47,083 nucleotides of DNA, taken from NCBI GenBank assembly GCA_026988115.1, contig JALSLV010000086.1, positions 1-47,083 of the forward strand, read 5' to 3'. This DNA comes from Lysobacterales bacterium (GTDB lineage Bacteria; Pseudomonadota; Gammaproteobacteria; Xanthomonadales; Marinicellaceae). The translations under genes were made by a program, and so were the position numbers. Positions 1 to 9,001 of the stretch are shown one piece after another. Position 1 is the stretch's first letter; each line of letters opens with the position of its first letter. The notes under the pieces are model-generated. The model saw nothing but the letters and a program-made list of their open reading frames with translations, was not told the DNA's origin and did not search any database.

Positions 1-83
1 AGAAAAATGGTTTCAAATTAAGCCTAAAATCTTTAAACAAAATCCTAGCCAATTTAAACAAAGGTTGTTAAGATTAAAGTCTT

Positions 84-311
84 CTAACAAGATGGGTTTA
101 CATCAACAACGTTGTGAAACCTGACACTTATTAATTTAAAAGAATTATCCTTCCTACAGTTATTTTCCTTGCAGAATTCAATCAAAGTAGTGTCTGCCTC
201 AGCTAAAGTTTTAACGATTATTATATCATCAGACGTAATTGGCTTTTTATGCTCAACCGTCCCACAAGATGTAAAGAGTATAAGTAATAGTATTGATAAT
301 ATTATTTTCAT
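84..311 (-). CDS. small putative lipoprotein
   Basis: The protein has 75 residues when started at the ATG at 311, which directly precedes a typical lipoprotein signal: MKIILSILLLILFTSC, with a lipobox-like LFTSC and Cys16 as the predicted lipidated residue. I prefer this start to the upstream one at 341 because the signal peptide then begins at residue 1 and an AGGTGA-like ribosome binding site lies about 10 bases upstream. The mature part is short (about 60 residues) and contains two further Cys close together (FCKENNC) and a terminal Cys, so a disulfide is possible. It probably sits on the periplasmic face of a membrane. I do not recognise the family. It is followed, in the same orientation upstream, by the ATPase gene ending at 359. 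Confidence 0.6.
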   Translation of the reverse strand: MKIILSILLLILFTSCGTVEHKKPITSDDIIIVKTLAEADTTLIEFCKENNCRKDNSFKLISVRFHNVVDVNPSC

Positions 312-358
312 GGTAATATCTTCACCTGTGTAGTAGAACATAATATCTTACTTTTATT

Positions 359-1534
359 TTATAATATTTCCAACAGCTTATTCATAATTCCTAGCAAAGA
401 AATCATGGTTACTCGATTTTTAATTGGGTACTGTTCTATGCCGCCATAAACCACAAAACGTTGTGTGGCATTAATATCCTCGCAAGAGCTATAAAATCCT
501 TTTGAAATTTTGGGAGAAAGTCCCGTTTTAATTTCTATTGCCCATGTTTCATTGTTCGATATTTTTAACACCAAATCAATTTCAGCTCCAGCAGAGGTTC
601 GATAAAAATAAGGTTTTATGTGGGCAGGTATTATTGACATAATATTTTCCATGACAAAACCTTCCCAACTTTTTCCCAGTATAGGATTGGATAACAATGA
701 TTCATATTCAGGAATTGATAACAGGCAGTGCAAGATTCCGCTATCTCTCACATAAAAACAAGGGGATTTCATCAAACGTTTTTTAACATTGCTATGCCAA
801 GGTTCTAAACGCCTGACCAATAATAAATCAACCAAGATATCAATATATTTACTTACTGTTTTGCCATCGACTTCTAGGTTGCTGGCTAAAGTAGAATAAT
901 TGACAACCTCTCCTTGTAAATGTGACAACATGGTCCAAAGCCTTCTTAACCGTGTGGCAGAAACTCGAAAACCAAAAGAAGGGATATCACGCTCTAAATA
1001 AGTGCGAATCAAATCTTCAATCCATAATTGACTTTGTGTAGTGTTTTTTGCCAAATAACTGCGTGGATAACCACCGCGAAACCACAGTTTGTTTATATCT
1101 TGAGTAGTTTGATGCGGCACTTCTAAACCATTAAATCCAGTCATTTCGAGATAGGTAATGCGCCCAGCTAAACTTTCGGATGATTGCCGTAACAAATCCA
1201 TAGAAGCAGAGCCCAAAATTAAAAACTGTCCTGTTTGTTTCCCGTGACGAATATTGTGGTCGATAACACTGCGCAAGATACTAAACAGCTCAGGAGCGCG
1301 TTGGATTTCATCCAAAATAATTAATTTATCACAATGTTGCAAAAAATAAGATTCAGCGTCACTGAGTTTTGACAAATCTTTTGGTGACTCCAAATCCAAA
1401 TAAATAGAATCTCTCTGATTTGAAATTTCATAAGCGAGCGTGGTTTTTCCCACTTGTCGTGTCCCCAAAAGAGCTACAGCAGGTGAAAAGTCTAACCTTT
1501 TTAATAATTCTGATTGAATCCAACGTTGTTTCAT
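359..1534 (-). CDS. AAA-type ATPase with DUF4143 (COG1373 family)
   Basis: The 391-residue protein has an N-terminal P-loop (GTRQVGKTT near residue 24) and a Walker B/sensor region (LIILDEIQRAPE, then LILGSASMD). Its C-terminal DUF4143 portion ends in a PD-(D/E)xK-like pattern, with GAEIDLVL followed by WAIEIKTG. This is the usual architecture of the widespread COG1373 'ATP-binding protein' family, whose cellular role is not established. A winged-helix-like middle region (about residues 195-240) is typical. It is transcribed away from paaZ, with a 186-base divergent spacer. No toxin, antitoxin or restriction partner is visible next to it. Family assignment is confident; function is unknown. 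Confidence 0.88.
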   Translation of the reverse strand: MKQRWIQSELLKRLDFSPAVALLGTRQVGKTTLAYEISNQRDSIYLDLESPKDLSKLSDAESYFLQHCDKLIILDEIQRAPELFSILRSVIDHNIRHGKQTGQFLILGSASMDLLRQSSESLAGRITYLEMTGFNGLEVPHQTTQDINKLWFRGGYPRSYLAKNTTQSQLWIEDLIRTYLERDIPSFGFRVSATRLRRLWTMLSHLQGEVVNYSTLASNLEVDGKTVSKYIDILVDLLLVRRLEPWHSNVKKRLMKSPCFYVRDSGILHCLLSIPEYESLLSNPILGKSWEGFVMENIMSIIPAHIKPYFYRTSAGAEIDLVLKISNNETWAIEIKTGLSPKISKGFYSSCEDINATQRFVVYGGIEQYPIKNRVTMISLLGIMNKLLEIL

Positions 1535-1547
1535 ATATTGTATTATA

Positions 1548-1560
1548 GGAATATTATTCC
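1548..1560. promoter_or_regulatory. palindrome in the divergent ATPase/paaZ spacer
   Basis: The sequence GGAATATTATTCC has perfect 6-base arms around one central base and lies about 14 bases upstream of the ATPase start, inside the 186-base divergent spacer. It could be an operator for either gene. No regulator gene is adjacent, so this is only a candidate site. Confidence 0.25.
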
Positions 1561-1720
1561 GAAATTACAAGGTTCAGAAGAAAAATTTATAGTGACAATT
1601 CCTTAATATCTCTAGAATAAAAGTAACATAGTTGAAGTTTTTGTCGGCGAAGGAATCAGCAAATAAAAACTTTTATGATTTAATGGTACAATATTCCTCT
1701 TTGAATAATTACAGCCTTTT

Positions 1721-3772
1721 ATGAACAAACTTCAATCTTTCGCCAAGGGAGCGTGGCACACAGCAAGTGATGGATTTCGTCCGTGTTTTAATGCCTTAAC
1801 GGGTGAAAAAATTTTTGAAATTTCATCTGAGGGTCTGGATTTTTCTGGCATGTTGGATTATGCCAAAGATAAAGGTGGTAAGGCACTTCGTGCAATGACT
1901 TTTCATGAACGCGCTTTGATGTTGAAAGAGCTGGCTCTTTATTTATTGTCGCGCAAAAAAGAGTTTTATCAACTGTCTTTTTTAACAGGAGCCACCAAAC
2001 TGGATTCGTGGATTGATATTGAAGGTGGTATTGGTACGTTGTTCGTTTATTCGGGCAAAGGGCGACGTGAATTGCCTGACCACAATGTGTTTGTCGATGG
2101 CAATTTGGAAATGCTCTCAGCCAGTGATCAATTTATTGGGCAACACATTTGCACTTCGTTACAAGGTGTTGCCGTGCATATTAATGCCTTTAATTTTCCG
2201 TGTTGGGGCATGTTAGAAAAGTTGGCTCCAACCTTGTTGGCAGGTGTTGCTGCGATTGTTAAACCCGCATCTAATACTTCTTTTGTGACTGAAAAAATGT
2301 TTCATGCCATTATTGAATCTGGCATTTTACCAGAGGGTGCTGTGCAGTTAATATGTGGTTCAACCGGTGATTTGCTGGATAACTTGGATTGCCAAGATGC
2401 TGTGGCTTTTACTGGCTCTGCAACAACAGGGCAGTATTTGAAATCCAATAAAGCCATCATGCATAATTCTGTGCGGTTTACTATGGAAGCCGATTCACTG
2501 AATTGTTCTATTTTAACACCTGATACAATAATAGACTCACCAGAGTTTAATTTTTATGTCAAAGAAGTGGTGCGTGAAATGACGGTTAAATGCGGGCAAA
2601 AATGCACCGCCATTCGCCGAGCCATTGTGCCAAGAGAATTACTCTTACCTGTGGCAGATGCTGTCAGTGAGAGGTTGGCGCGTATAGTGATAGGCGATCC
2701 GCTTACCGAAGGCGTAAAAATGGGCTCACTTGCCAGTGAATCCCAGCGCAGTGAAGTGCGAGAACGCGTAGCGGAATTATCCAAATACGCTGAATTCATA
2801 TACGGCAACCCCGATGAAGTCGAAACCATTGGAGCCGATAGCAAAGCGGGTGCTTTTATTAATCCTATTTTATTGGCGTGTGAGAACCCACTAGAAGACA
2901 CACAAGTGCATGACATTGAAGCCTTTGGTCCTGTTTCCACTTTAATGCCTTATGATTCATTGGATGAAGCAGCCCAACTTGCCAATATGGGACAAGGTTC
3001 GTTAGTGGGTTCAATCTTTGGGTATGATGATGAAATTGTCAGTGAGTTAGTGATGAATACCGCCAGTTTCCATGGGCGCATGGTGTTAATCAATCGAGAT
3101 TCTGCTGAATTTTCAACGGGGCATGGTTCTCCGCTTCCGCACATGACTCATGGCGGTCCAGGACGAGCAGGTGGTGGTGAAGAAATGGGTGGGATTCGTG
3201 GCGTTATGCACTACATGCAACGTACTGCTTTGCAAGGTTCGCCCACAACTATAAGTAAAATTTGCAATAAATTTATTGGTAATGCCAAGACTAAAGAAGC
3301 GCCTAAACATCCGTTTAAATTATATTTTGAGGAGCTTAAAGTGGGGCAAAGTTTAATTTCAGAATCCAGAACCATTACTTTGGATGATATTGAGAAATTT
3401 GCTGATTTAAGTTGGGATAAATTTTATGCACACATGGATGACAAGGCGGCAGCTGAAAATCCATTTTTTGATGGGCGTGTCGCACACGGTTATTTTATTG
3501 TTTCAATGGCAGCAGGATTATTTGTTGAACCTTCACCGGGACCTGTTTTGGCAAATTATGGACTGGATGATTTGCGTTTTACCGAACCGGTTTACCCCGG
3601 GGATGATTTAAGGGTAAAATTAACCTGCAAACAAAAATCTTACCGACGTGGAAAAGGTTATGGAGAGGTTCGGTGGGATATTTCTATTACAAACCAAGAA
3701 GGTGTTGTCGTGGCTAGCTACGATATTTTAACCATGGTTGCCTCAAATACGGAGCCTTTTGACGATGCTTAA
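1721..3772 (+). CDS. paaZ: PaaZ-type bifunctional aldehyde dehydrogenase / enoyl-CoA hydratase
   Basis: The 683-residue protein has an N-terminal aldehyde dehydrogenase (about 1-515) and a C-terminal MaoC hot-dog hydratase (about 530-675), the fusion that opens and oxidises the oxepin-CoA ring in phenylacetate degradation. The catalytic residues are present. Glu256 is in MEADSLN and Cys295 in CGQKC, matching the positions I recall for E. coli PaaZ. The hydratase motif is WDKFYAHMDD, with Asp566 and His571 in the D-x4-H spacing, followed by RVAHGY. No other paa genes (paaABCE, paaG, paaK) are in the window. The next gene overlaps its stop by 8 bases, so it heads an operon of lipid and acyl enzymes. 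It may act on another CoA-bound substrate, or the rest of the pathway may lie elsewhere. Confidence 0.93.
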   Translation: MNKLQSFAKGAWHTASDGFRPCFNALTGEKIFEISSEGLDFSGMLDYAKDKGGKALRAMTFHERALMLKELALYLLSRKKEFYQLSFLTGATKLDSWIDIEGGIGTLFVYSGKGRRELPDHNVFVDGNLEMLSASDQFIGQHICTSLQGVAVHINAFNFPCWGMLEKLAPTLLAGVAAIVKPASNTSFVTEKMFHAIIESGILPEGAVQLICGSTGDLLDNLDCQDAVAFTGSATTGQYLKSNKAIMHNSVRFTMEADSLNCSILTPDTIIDSPEFNFYVKEVVREMTVKCGQKCTAIRRAIVPRELLLPVADAVSERLARIVIGDPLTEGVKMGSLASESQRSEVRERVAELSKYAEFIYGNPDEVETIGADSKAGAFINPILLACENPLEDTQVHDIEAFGPVSTLMPYDSLDEAAQLANMGQGSLVGSIFGYDDEIVSELVMNTASFHGRMVLINRDSAEFSTGHGSPLPHMTHGGPGRAGGGEEMGGIRGVMHYMQRTALQGSPTTISKICNKFIGNAKTKEAPKHPFKLYFEELKVGQSLISESRTITLDDIEKFADLSWDKFYAHMDDKAAAENPFFDGRVAHGYFIVSMAAGLFVEPSPGPVLANYGLDDLRFTEPVYPGDDLRVKLTCKQKSYRRGKGYGEVRWDISITNQEGVVVASYDILTMVASNTEPFDDA

Positions 3773-4328
3773 ACATTTTTGCCGTTTTTGGTTAAAAGTA
3801 TTCAAATGGAAAACCATTAACAATCTTCCAAAAGAACCCCGTTATGTGGTTATTGCTTACCCGCACACCAGCAACTGGGATTTTCCTTTGGGCATTTTTT
3901 ATATAATTTCCTCAGGCGTGCCTTTTCGATACATGGGTAAAGATGCCTTATTCAAATGGCCACAAAAATATTTATTTAAAGCTCTTGGTGGATTCGGGGT
4001 GGACAGAAACAATAAAACCAAACTGACGACGCGCATGGCGGAGTTTATCAATTCGCAAGATAAAATAGCTTTGGCATTAGCTCCTGAAGGCACGCGTTCA
4101 AACATCAAATATTGGCGTACGGGATTTTATTATATTGCACTGGAAGCAAAAATTCCTATCGCTATGGCGGTTTTGGATTTCGAAAACCGCGAAGTGGGGA
4201 TTAAAGACAGTTTTATGCCAACAGGTGATATTGATGCCGATATGGAAATAATCAAAGCATTTTATAAAGACGTAAAAGGCAAATACCCAGAAAAGCAAGG
4301 GGAAATAAAAATCCAGCCTAAGAAATGA
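3765..4328 (+). CDS. PlsC-like lysophospholipid acyltransferase family protein
   Basis: The protein has 187 residues from the ATG at 3765. I prefer this to the ATG-like start at 3738 because GGAG at 3751-3754 is well spaced for it and the overlap with paaZ shrinks to ATGCTTAA. It carries the glycerolipid acyltransferase signatures H-x4-D (HTSNWD, His34 and Asp39) and EGTR (108-111). It is shorter than classical PlsC and resembles the small stand-alone acyltransferases that transfer an acyl group to a lysophospholipid or a similar acceptor at the inner membrane. The following PPTase gene starts inside its stop codon (ATGA), so the two are translationally coupled. The acceptor is unknown. Confidence 0.85.
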   Translation: MLKHFCRFWLKVFKWKTINNLPKEPRYVVIAYPHTSNWDFPLGIFYIISSGVPFRYMGKDALFKWPQKYLFKALGGFGVDRNNKTKLTTRMAEFINSQDKIALALAPEGTRSNIKYWRTGFYYIALEAKIPIAMAVLDFENREVGIKDSFMPTGDIDADMEIIKAFYKDVKGKYPEKQGEIKIQPKK

Positions 4329-4867
4329 TTTATCTGCACGTTTATCAAAACCTAGAAGACCTTAAAAAACAATCCAAGTTGTTGTTGCATAAAAACTTGT
4401 CGGATTATTTGCATAAAGACATTAATAAAGGCGATATTACTTATAACCCCAATGGTAAGCCAATAATTAAAGGCATGCACTTTTCAGTAAGCCACTCAAA
4501 AAACGTGGTGGTGCAGGCATTTAATGACTCGCAAGCACTTGGCGTTGATGTGGAATACATCAGCAACAAGAGAAATTACTTAGCTCTTGCCAAGCGTTAT
4601 TACCATTTAGAAGAGTTTGAGCTAATGAAATCATTAAAGCCAAAACATGCCTGTCAATTATTTTACACACTATGGAGCTTAAAAGAAGCCGTTTGCAAGG
4701 CAGAAGGGGGGCGCTTGTGGTATTATTTGTCACAAAATTATTTGCAACAAAATAAACAACTGGTAACCAAGATGAATGGAATGAATCTAACAACTCATAA
4801 TGGCATAACAGGCTATAGTTTAGCCTTGGCATCGTATGCGGACACGGAAATTAAGGTTATTTTATGA
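4325..4867 (+). CDS. 4'-phosphopantetheinyl transferase, Sfp type
   Basis: This 180-residue protein transfers phosphopantetheine from CoA to a carrier-protein serine. Visible Sfp-type motifs are FSVSHSKN (53-60), GVDVE (73-77, whose Asp and Glu bind Mg) and WSLKEAVCKAEG (117-128, the W-x-x-K-E-x3-K signature). It is shorter than Sfp (about 225 residues), as in many compact Sfp/AcpT-like proteins. No polyketide or peptide synthase or carrier protein is in the window, so its target must be elsewhere; a fatty acid ACP or a PUFA or aryl polyene carrier are options. It overlaps both neighbours through ATGA junctions (4325 and 4864) and clearly belongs to the paaZ operon. Confidence 0.9.
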   Translation: MIYLHVYQNLEDLKKQSKLLLHKNLSDYLHKDINKGDITYNPNGKPIIKGMHFSVSHSKNVVVQAFNDSQALGVDVEYISNKRNYLALAKRYYHLEEFELMKSLKPKHACQLFYTLWSLKEAVCKAEGGRLWYYLSQNYLQQNKQLVTKMNGMNLTTHNGITGYSLALASYADTEIKVIL

Positions 4868-6600
4868 TTCGATTTGTGGTATTAATTTCAATTCTTGCTT
4901 TAACTGCCTGTCACCCGAGCCAAAAAGTCATAAAACAGGTTAATCAACTAACGCAAATCAAAAAAGATAAGTCTTTAAAGTGCCCTGCAACAGATATTAC
5001 TCTTTGCGCTATTGACACGCCATTGAGCACATTATACCAATCAAGCATTCAAAACAAACAAGACCATGTCACTTTATTGGACAATGGTGAAGAGTCACTG
5101 TTGATTCGATTGCACCTAATAAAAGCAGCACAAAAAAGCATTGATATACAAACATTTATTTGGGTCAACGATGAGGCGGGACATTTGGTGCTTGCAGAGT
5201 TGTTGGAAGCTGCTAAACGTGGTGTGAAAGTTAATATCATTATTGACCAACTGTTTTCTATGGGTAACAGCTGGTTTTTGGCAGAACTTGCTACTTTGCA
5301 TGAAAATTTTACGGTTAAAATGTTTAACCCAACTTTTAATGAAGGTCATACCTCTGCATTTGACTTTTTTAGTGCATTGGCTTGTTGCTTATCCAACCTT
5401 AATCGGAGGATGCACAATAAGTTGTTTTTAGTGGATGATAAATACGGCATTAATGGTGGACGCAACTACCAAAACCGCTATTTTGATTGGGATGAGAAAT
5501 TTAATTACCGTGATAGAGATGCATTAGCGGTTGGAATGGTAGCGCAACAAATGAAGCAATCATTCAATCATTTTTGGCAATCACCTTGGGTGGTTCCAGT
5601 GGAAAACCTCGATGATATTGTTTATAGAATCTTAAACAATCAGGAAAATAAATCCAGTTGGCTGATGGCTCAAAAACCCAAAGCAGTGCAGTTAAATATC
5701 AAGGCTTTTGATTATAAGTTAATGGAAAAACTGTTTGTGGAAACCGCAATCGCTGTTGATGGAGTGGAATACTTCAGTGACTCACCAGAAAAGTTGTTTA
5801 TTAAAAATCGCGAAACAAAGAAAAAATACAAACAAATGAGCTTAAAGATAAAAGAGTTAATTTTGTCTGCACAATCAAGCCTTTTAATGCAAACACCCTA
5901 TTTGGTTTTAAGTAAAAAGGCTTATAAATCGCTCAAATCTTTGCACAAGAAAAAACCAAACGTTGACATAACAGTCTCAACAAATAGCTTGTCTTCAACG
6001 GATGCTTTTTATGTTTATGCTATTTCTTTTAAACATAAAAAGAAATATTTAAAGAATATAGGCTTTAATATATTTGAATACAAACAATCACCCAATTATA
6101 AAACCCAGATGTTTGGTGAAGAATTTGCAAACAAAGATACGCGTTTTGGACTTCATGCTAAATCCATTGTCATTGATAAAAATATATCCTTAATTGGCTC
6201 TCATAATTTTGATCACCGTTCAGATGTTCTTAACACGGAATCTGGCTTGATTATCGAATCAAAGTCCATGTCAGAATTACTGACAAAAAAAATTAAGATA
6301 GACATGTTGCCAGGGAATTCATGGACAATAGCTGCCAATAAAAAAATACCAGTACTGAGCTTTTTTAGTGGACTTATTGCCAATGTTTCTCGTTCTTTGC
6401 CTGTTTTAGATATTTGGCCTTTTAGGTATTCGAGTAGTTTCCAATTGCGTCAAGGGAAAAAGTCGCTACCGACAAATCACCCTGATTTTTATAAAAACTA
6501 TAAGAATGTAGGCAGTTTTCCAGATGTAGGGTTGTCATCTAAGCAAATACAAACGATAATGATTACCTACTTTTTGGGCTTTGCAGAGCCTTTTATGTAA
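4864..6600 (+). CDS. phospholipase D family lipoprotein, ClsC/cardiolipin synthase-like
   Basis: The 578-residue protein begins with a lipoprotein signal (LALTAC, Cys16) and has the two HxK(x)4D motifs of the phospholipase D superfamily. The first is HNKLFLVDD with His184 and GGRNYQNRY downstream; the second is HAKSIVIDKN with His431 and GSHNFDHRSD downstream. Two complete HKD motifs predict an active enzyme. Length and layout resemble ClsC (YmdC), which makes cardiolipin from phosphatidylglycerol and phosphatidylethanolamine, although a periplasmic phosphodiesterase role is possible because of the lipid anchor. It is coupled to the PPTase gene by an ATGA overlap and sits with an acyltransferase, so the operon has a membrane-lipid flavour. 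Confidence 0.88.
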   Translation: MIRFVVLISILALTACHPSQKVIKQVNQLTQIKKDKSLKCPATDITLCAIDTPLSTLYQSSIQNKQDHVTLLDNGEESLLIRLHLIKAAQKSIDIQTFIWVNDEAGHLVLAELLEAAKRGVKVNIIIDQLFSMGNSWFLAELATLHENFTVKMFNPTFNEGHTSAFDFFSALACCLSNLNRRMHNKLFLVDDKYGINGGRNYQNRYFDWDEKFNYRDRDALAVGMVAQQMKQSFNHFWQSPWVVPVENLDDIVYRILNNQENKSSWLMAQKPKAVQLNIKAFDYKLMEKLFVETAIAVDGVEYFSDSPEKLFIKNRETKKKYKQMSLKIKELILSAQSSLLMQTPYLVLSKKAYKSLKSLHKKKPNVDITVSTNSLSSTDAFYVYAISFKHKKKYLKNIGFNIFEYKQSPNYKTQMFGEEFANKDTRFGLHAKSIVIDKNISLIGSHNFDHRSDVLNTESGLIIESKSMSELLTKKIKIDMLPGNSWTIAANKKIPVLSFFSGLIANVSRSLPVLDIWPFRYSSSFQLRQGKKSLPTNHPDFYKNYKNVGSFPDVGLSSKQIQTIMITYFLGFAEPFM

Positions 6601-6637
6601 AATTCAAATTAGGAAAATAGACCAAGTTGAGAGAAGA

Positions 6638-7963
6638 ATGAAAAATAAATTTATAGGACTTATACTATTTTTAATTGTGGTATTGTCATACCCAACATGG
6701 CGTTATTTTCACAATGCAAATGTATTTGCTAAGGCTATGATTAATCATGCTTCAAGGCTAGGTGAGTGGCAATATAGCTCAATTAGCACCAGTTTAGGTG
6801 GTTTAATTACCATTAGAAACTTAAAATTCACGCCAGAAAACTATAAGCAATCTTATGACATTAGTTCAATTAACATTGAAACCACACCTTTATTTCTCTT
6901 TAAAAATTCTGCGACTAAGTTAACAACACTCTTGCCAGAATTTATATCCATTTCTGTTAATGGGGCATCTCTGGATGACCAAGCCAATGATATTTATGAC
7001 TCTTTACAAGAAAGAAGTCTGTGGATGTATTTGGCAGGCTATGCGGGCAGTTTTGGCTGTAAAAAAGACAGTTATACGGTTTTTCCTAAAGATTCTTGGG
7101 AAAAATTAATCGATGAAAATCAAACCTTTAATCTTGATTTGTACTATTCGCGGCAATCCAATGGCAGTGTTGATGTGGATTTAATTGTGACAGCTGATGA
7201 ATTATTTTCATCAACATGGTCGAGTAATTTAAAAGTGGCTTATTTTGAAAACCAACTGGTTCTGGAAGATCTTGTTGTTGATAAGTTGTTTTACAACTAC
7301 CTTGATAATGGTTTTAACCTCAAAAGAAACAACATTTGTGCGCAAAATTACGGTGGCTCTTTTGCGAAATACCGCTTAAGCTCCGCTGAACATTTACAAC
7401 AATTTTTAAGAACATACTACTCAAAACAATTGCCTGATGACATGTCACAACGCTACCAAAGAATGCTAGCTCCAGACATAGAATTTAACGCCATTATCAC
7501 GCTTGATGAACGCAAATATGTTTCGGATTTTGTTAAGCAAGAGCAAATTGAACTGTATGAAAAGTCACAGTTGGAAATATCGACTGCAAACTCTGATTAT
7601 TTTATGGCTAAATTAGTTGATATTGATTACACAAGAATTGATACCGAACGTTTAAAGAATGAAATTCTTGAAAGAGAAAAAGTTGCAAGACAGAGGAAAC
7701 TAAAAGAAGAAAAAACAACCAAAAGTTACTTAAAAGCAGTGGTTTTCAAAACAGGAAAATCAAAATCACGCGTTATTTCAATGCAAAAATTACCCTCTGT
7801 ATTGAATAAGAAATTGAGAATAAAAACCAAAAGAGGCCGTCCTATTATTGGTTACCTCAGAAAGATTGATGCCAAATCTCTTACTATTGAAAGTCTGTAT
7901 AAAAATGGTAATGCTAAAATGATATTAAATAAAAAACAGATTGCTTCGGTAGAATTAATGTAA
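6638..7963 (+). CDS. membrane-anchored periplasmic protein of unknown function
   Basis: The protein has 441 residues from the ATG at 6638. The earlier in-frame start at 6581 lies within the previous gene and would put 19 residues before the signal anchor, so I reject it. It has one N-terminal hydrophobic segment (about residues 5-20, IGLILFLIVVLSY) and then a long soluble domain rich in beta-strand-like sequence. Residues about 335-365 are charged and helical (ERLKNEILEREKVARQR). The last 55 residues, after a basic linker, alternate in a way that resembles a small Sm/SH3-like barrel (KLRIKTKRGRPIIGYLRKID...). I do not recognise the family. It is the last gene of the paaZ operon, 37 bases after the PLD gene. 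Confidence 0.75.
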   Translation: MKNKFIGLILFLIVVLSYPTWRYFHNANVFAKAMINHASRLGEWQYSSISTSLGGLITIRNLKFTPENYKQSYDISSINIETTPLFLFKNSATKLTTLLPEFISISVNGASLDDQANDIYDSLQERSLWMYLAGYAGSFGCKKDSYTVFPKDSWEKLIDENQTFNLDLYYSRQSNGSVDVDLIVTADELFSSTWSSNLKVAYFENQLVLEDLVVDKLFYNYLDNGFNLKRNNICAQNYGGSFAKYRLSSAEHLQQFLRTYYSKQLPDDMSQRYQRMLAPDIEFNAIITLDERKYVSDFVKQEQIELYEKSQLEISTANSDYFMAKLVDIDYTRIDTERLKNEILEREKVARQRKLKEEKTTKSYLKAVVFKTGKSKSRVISMQKLPSVLNKKLRIKTKRGRPIIGYLRKIDAKSLTIESLYKNGNAKMILNKKQIASVELM

Positions 7964-8050
7964 TACCCAAAGCTTGATAGCGGAAATACAATGATAGCAC
8001 AAGTCCTTGATGCACCTAAAAAACCAAATACAAGTTTCATCTGCACGTAA

Positions 8051-9001
8051 ATGAAAAAAGCGAGTGTGATTCTTTTTTTGCTGTTAGCTTTAACCCTTTG
8101 TATTATTTTTGCTTTATTATCGGGGTCGCAACGCATTCCCTTATCTGAAATTTTATTTTCTGATAAATGGGATGATATCATATTCTCAATTCGCTTACCT
8201 CGAGTTGTCAATGCTATCAGTGTTGGTGGGTTGCTTTCATTGGCGGGTTTGCTTATTCAAAACCTCGTAAAAAACCCTTTAGCTGATCCCTATATATTAG
8301 GCATATCAGGCGCATCAGCAAGCGCACAATTAGCCATAATAGCTGCAGGTGTAGTTCTTCCTTTTTGGCTTTTTGTGACTATCGGCTTTGTTGCTGCTTT
8401 ACTTTCATTGGGGTTGTTGCTACTGCTGTCATCTAAAAGAACACTCAATACACAAAATTTACTGCTCAGTGGTGTTGTTATTGCTTTTGCCTACGGTGCA
8501 ATTATCAGCATGATTCTCACTTTGAGTCCTAGTGCTTCTACTAAATCCATGCTTTTTTGGTTGATGGGTGATTTGAGTTATTCCTCGGCTTTGATTTATC
8601 CTCTTGTGATTCTCGTCAGTGGCTCAATTTGGGTTTATGCCTACAATAGAGAGTTAGACTTACTTGCACGTGGGGAGTTTTTTGCTCTAAAAAGTGGCGT
8701 AAACGTACAAAAAATTAACCTGATTATCTTGCTAAGCACTTCCGTATTTACCGCTGTTGCAGTATCAATGTCAGGAACGATTGGTTTTGTTGGCTTGGTC
8801 GTGCCCCATTTAGCCCGTTTACTTGTTGGCAACGTACACGCCTTATTGATTCCCCTTTCTGCACTTATTGGTGCCATTGTTTTGCTTTTGGCTGACACGC
8901 TTGCGCGAACGGTTGTGGCACCGGTTCAACTTCCTGTTGGTGTTTTTACTGCTTTTTTTGGGGTTCCTGTTTTTATCTATCTTTTGCGTAAAAGAACATG
9001 A
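8051..9001 (+). CDS. FecCD/BtuC-type ABC transporter permease
   Basis: This 316-residue polytopic protein has the conserved features of permeases for vitamin B12, haem and siderophores: RLPRVVNAISVGGLLSLAGLL near the N-terminus, NPLADPYILGISGA, and a C-terminal GFVGLVVPHLARLLVG. About nine to ten hydrophobic segments are present. It imports a metal chelate or corrinoid with the ATPase encoded next (ATGA overlap at 8998). No substrate-binding protein or TonB receptor is in the window, and I see no cobalamin riboswitch in the 87-base upstream gap, so the substrate cannot be assigned. No strong ribosome binding site precedes the ATG. Confidence 0.9.
   Translation: MKKASVILFLLLALTLCIIFALLSGSQRIPLSEILFSDKWDDIIFSIRLPRVVNAISVGGLLSLAGLLIQNLVKNPLADPYILGISGASASAQLAIIAAGVVLPFWLFVTIGFVAALLSLGLLLLLSSKRTLNTQNLLLSGVVIAFAYGAIISMILTLSPSASTKSMLFWLMGDLSYSSALIYPLVILVSGSIWVYAYNRELDLLARGEFFALKSGVNVQKINLIILLSTSVFTAVAVSMSGTIGFVGLVVPHLARLLVGNVHALLIPLSALIGAIVLLLADTLARTVVAPVQLPVGVFTAFFGVPVFIYLLRKRT

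Noticed and set aside
2-124. An open plus-strand frame running in from the left edge for 40 codons (EKWFQIKPKIFKQNPSQF...).
   Set aside because: It could be the end of an upstream gene, but it overlaps the lipoprotein gene by 41 bases, is short, and matches nothing I recognise. More sequence to the left is needed.
7964-8050. Possible cobalamin riboswitch ahead of the BtuC-like permease.
   Set aside because: The gap is only 87 bases, has no B12-box-like sequence, and is too short for the aptamer.
7852-8211. A 119-codon minus-strand frame across the gap before the FecCD permease.
   Set aside because: It overlaps the ends of two well-supported plus-strand genes and has no domain or ribosome binding site; it is a shadow frame.
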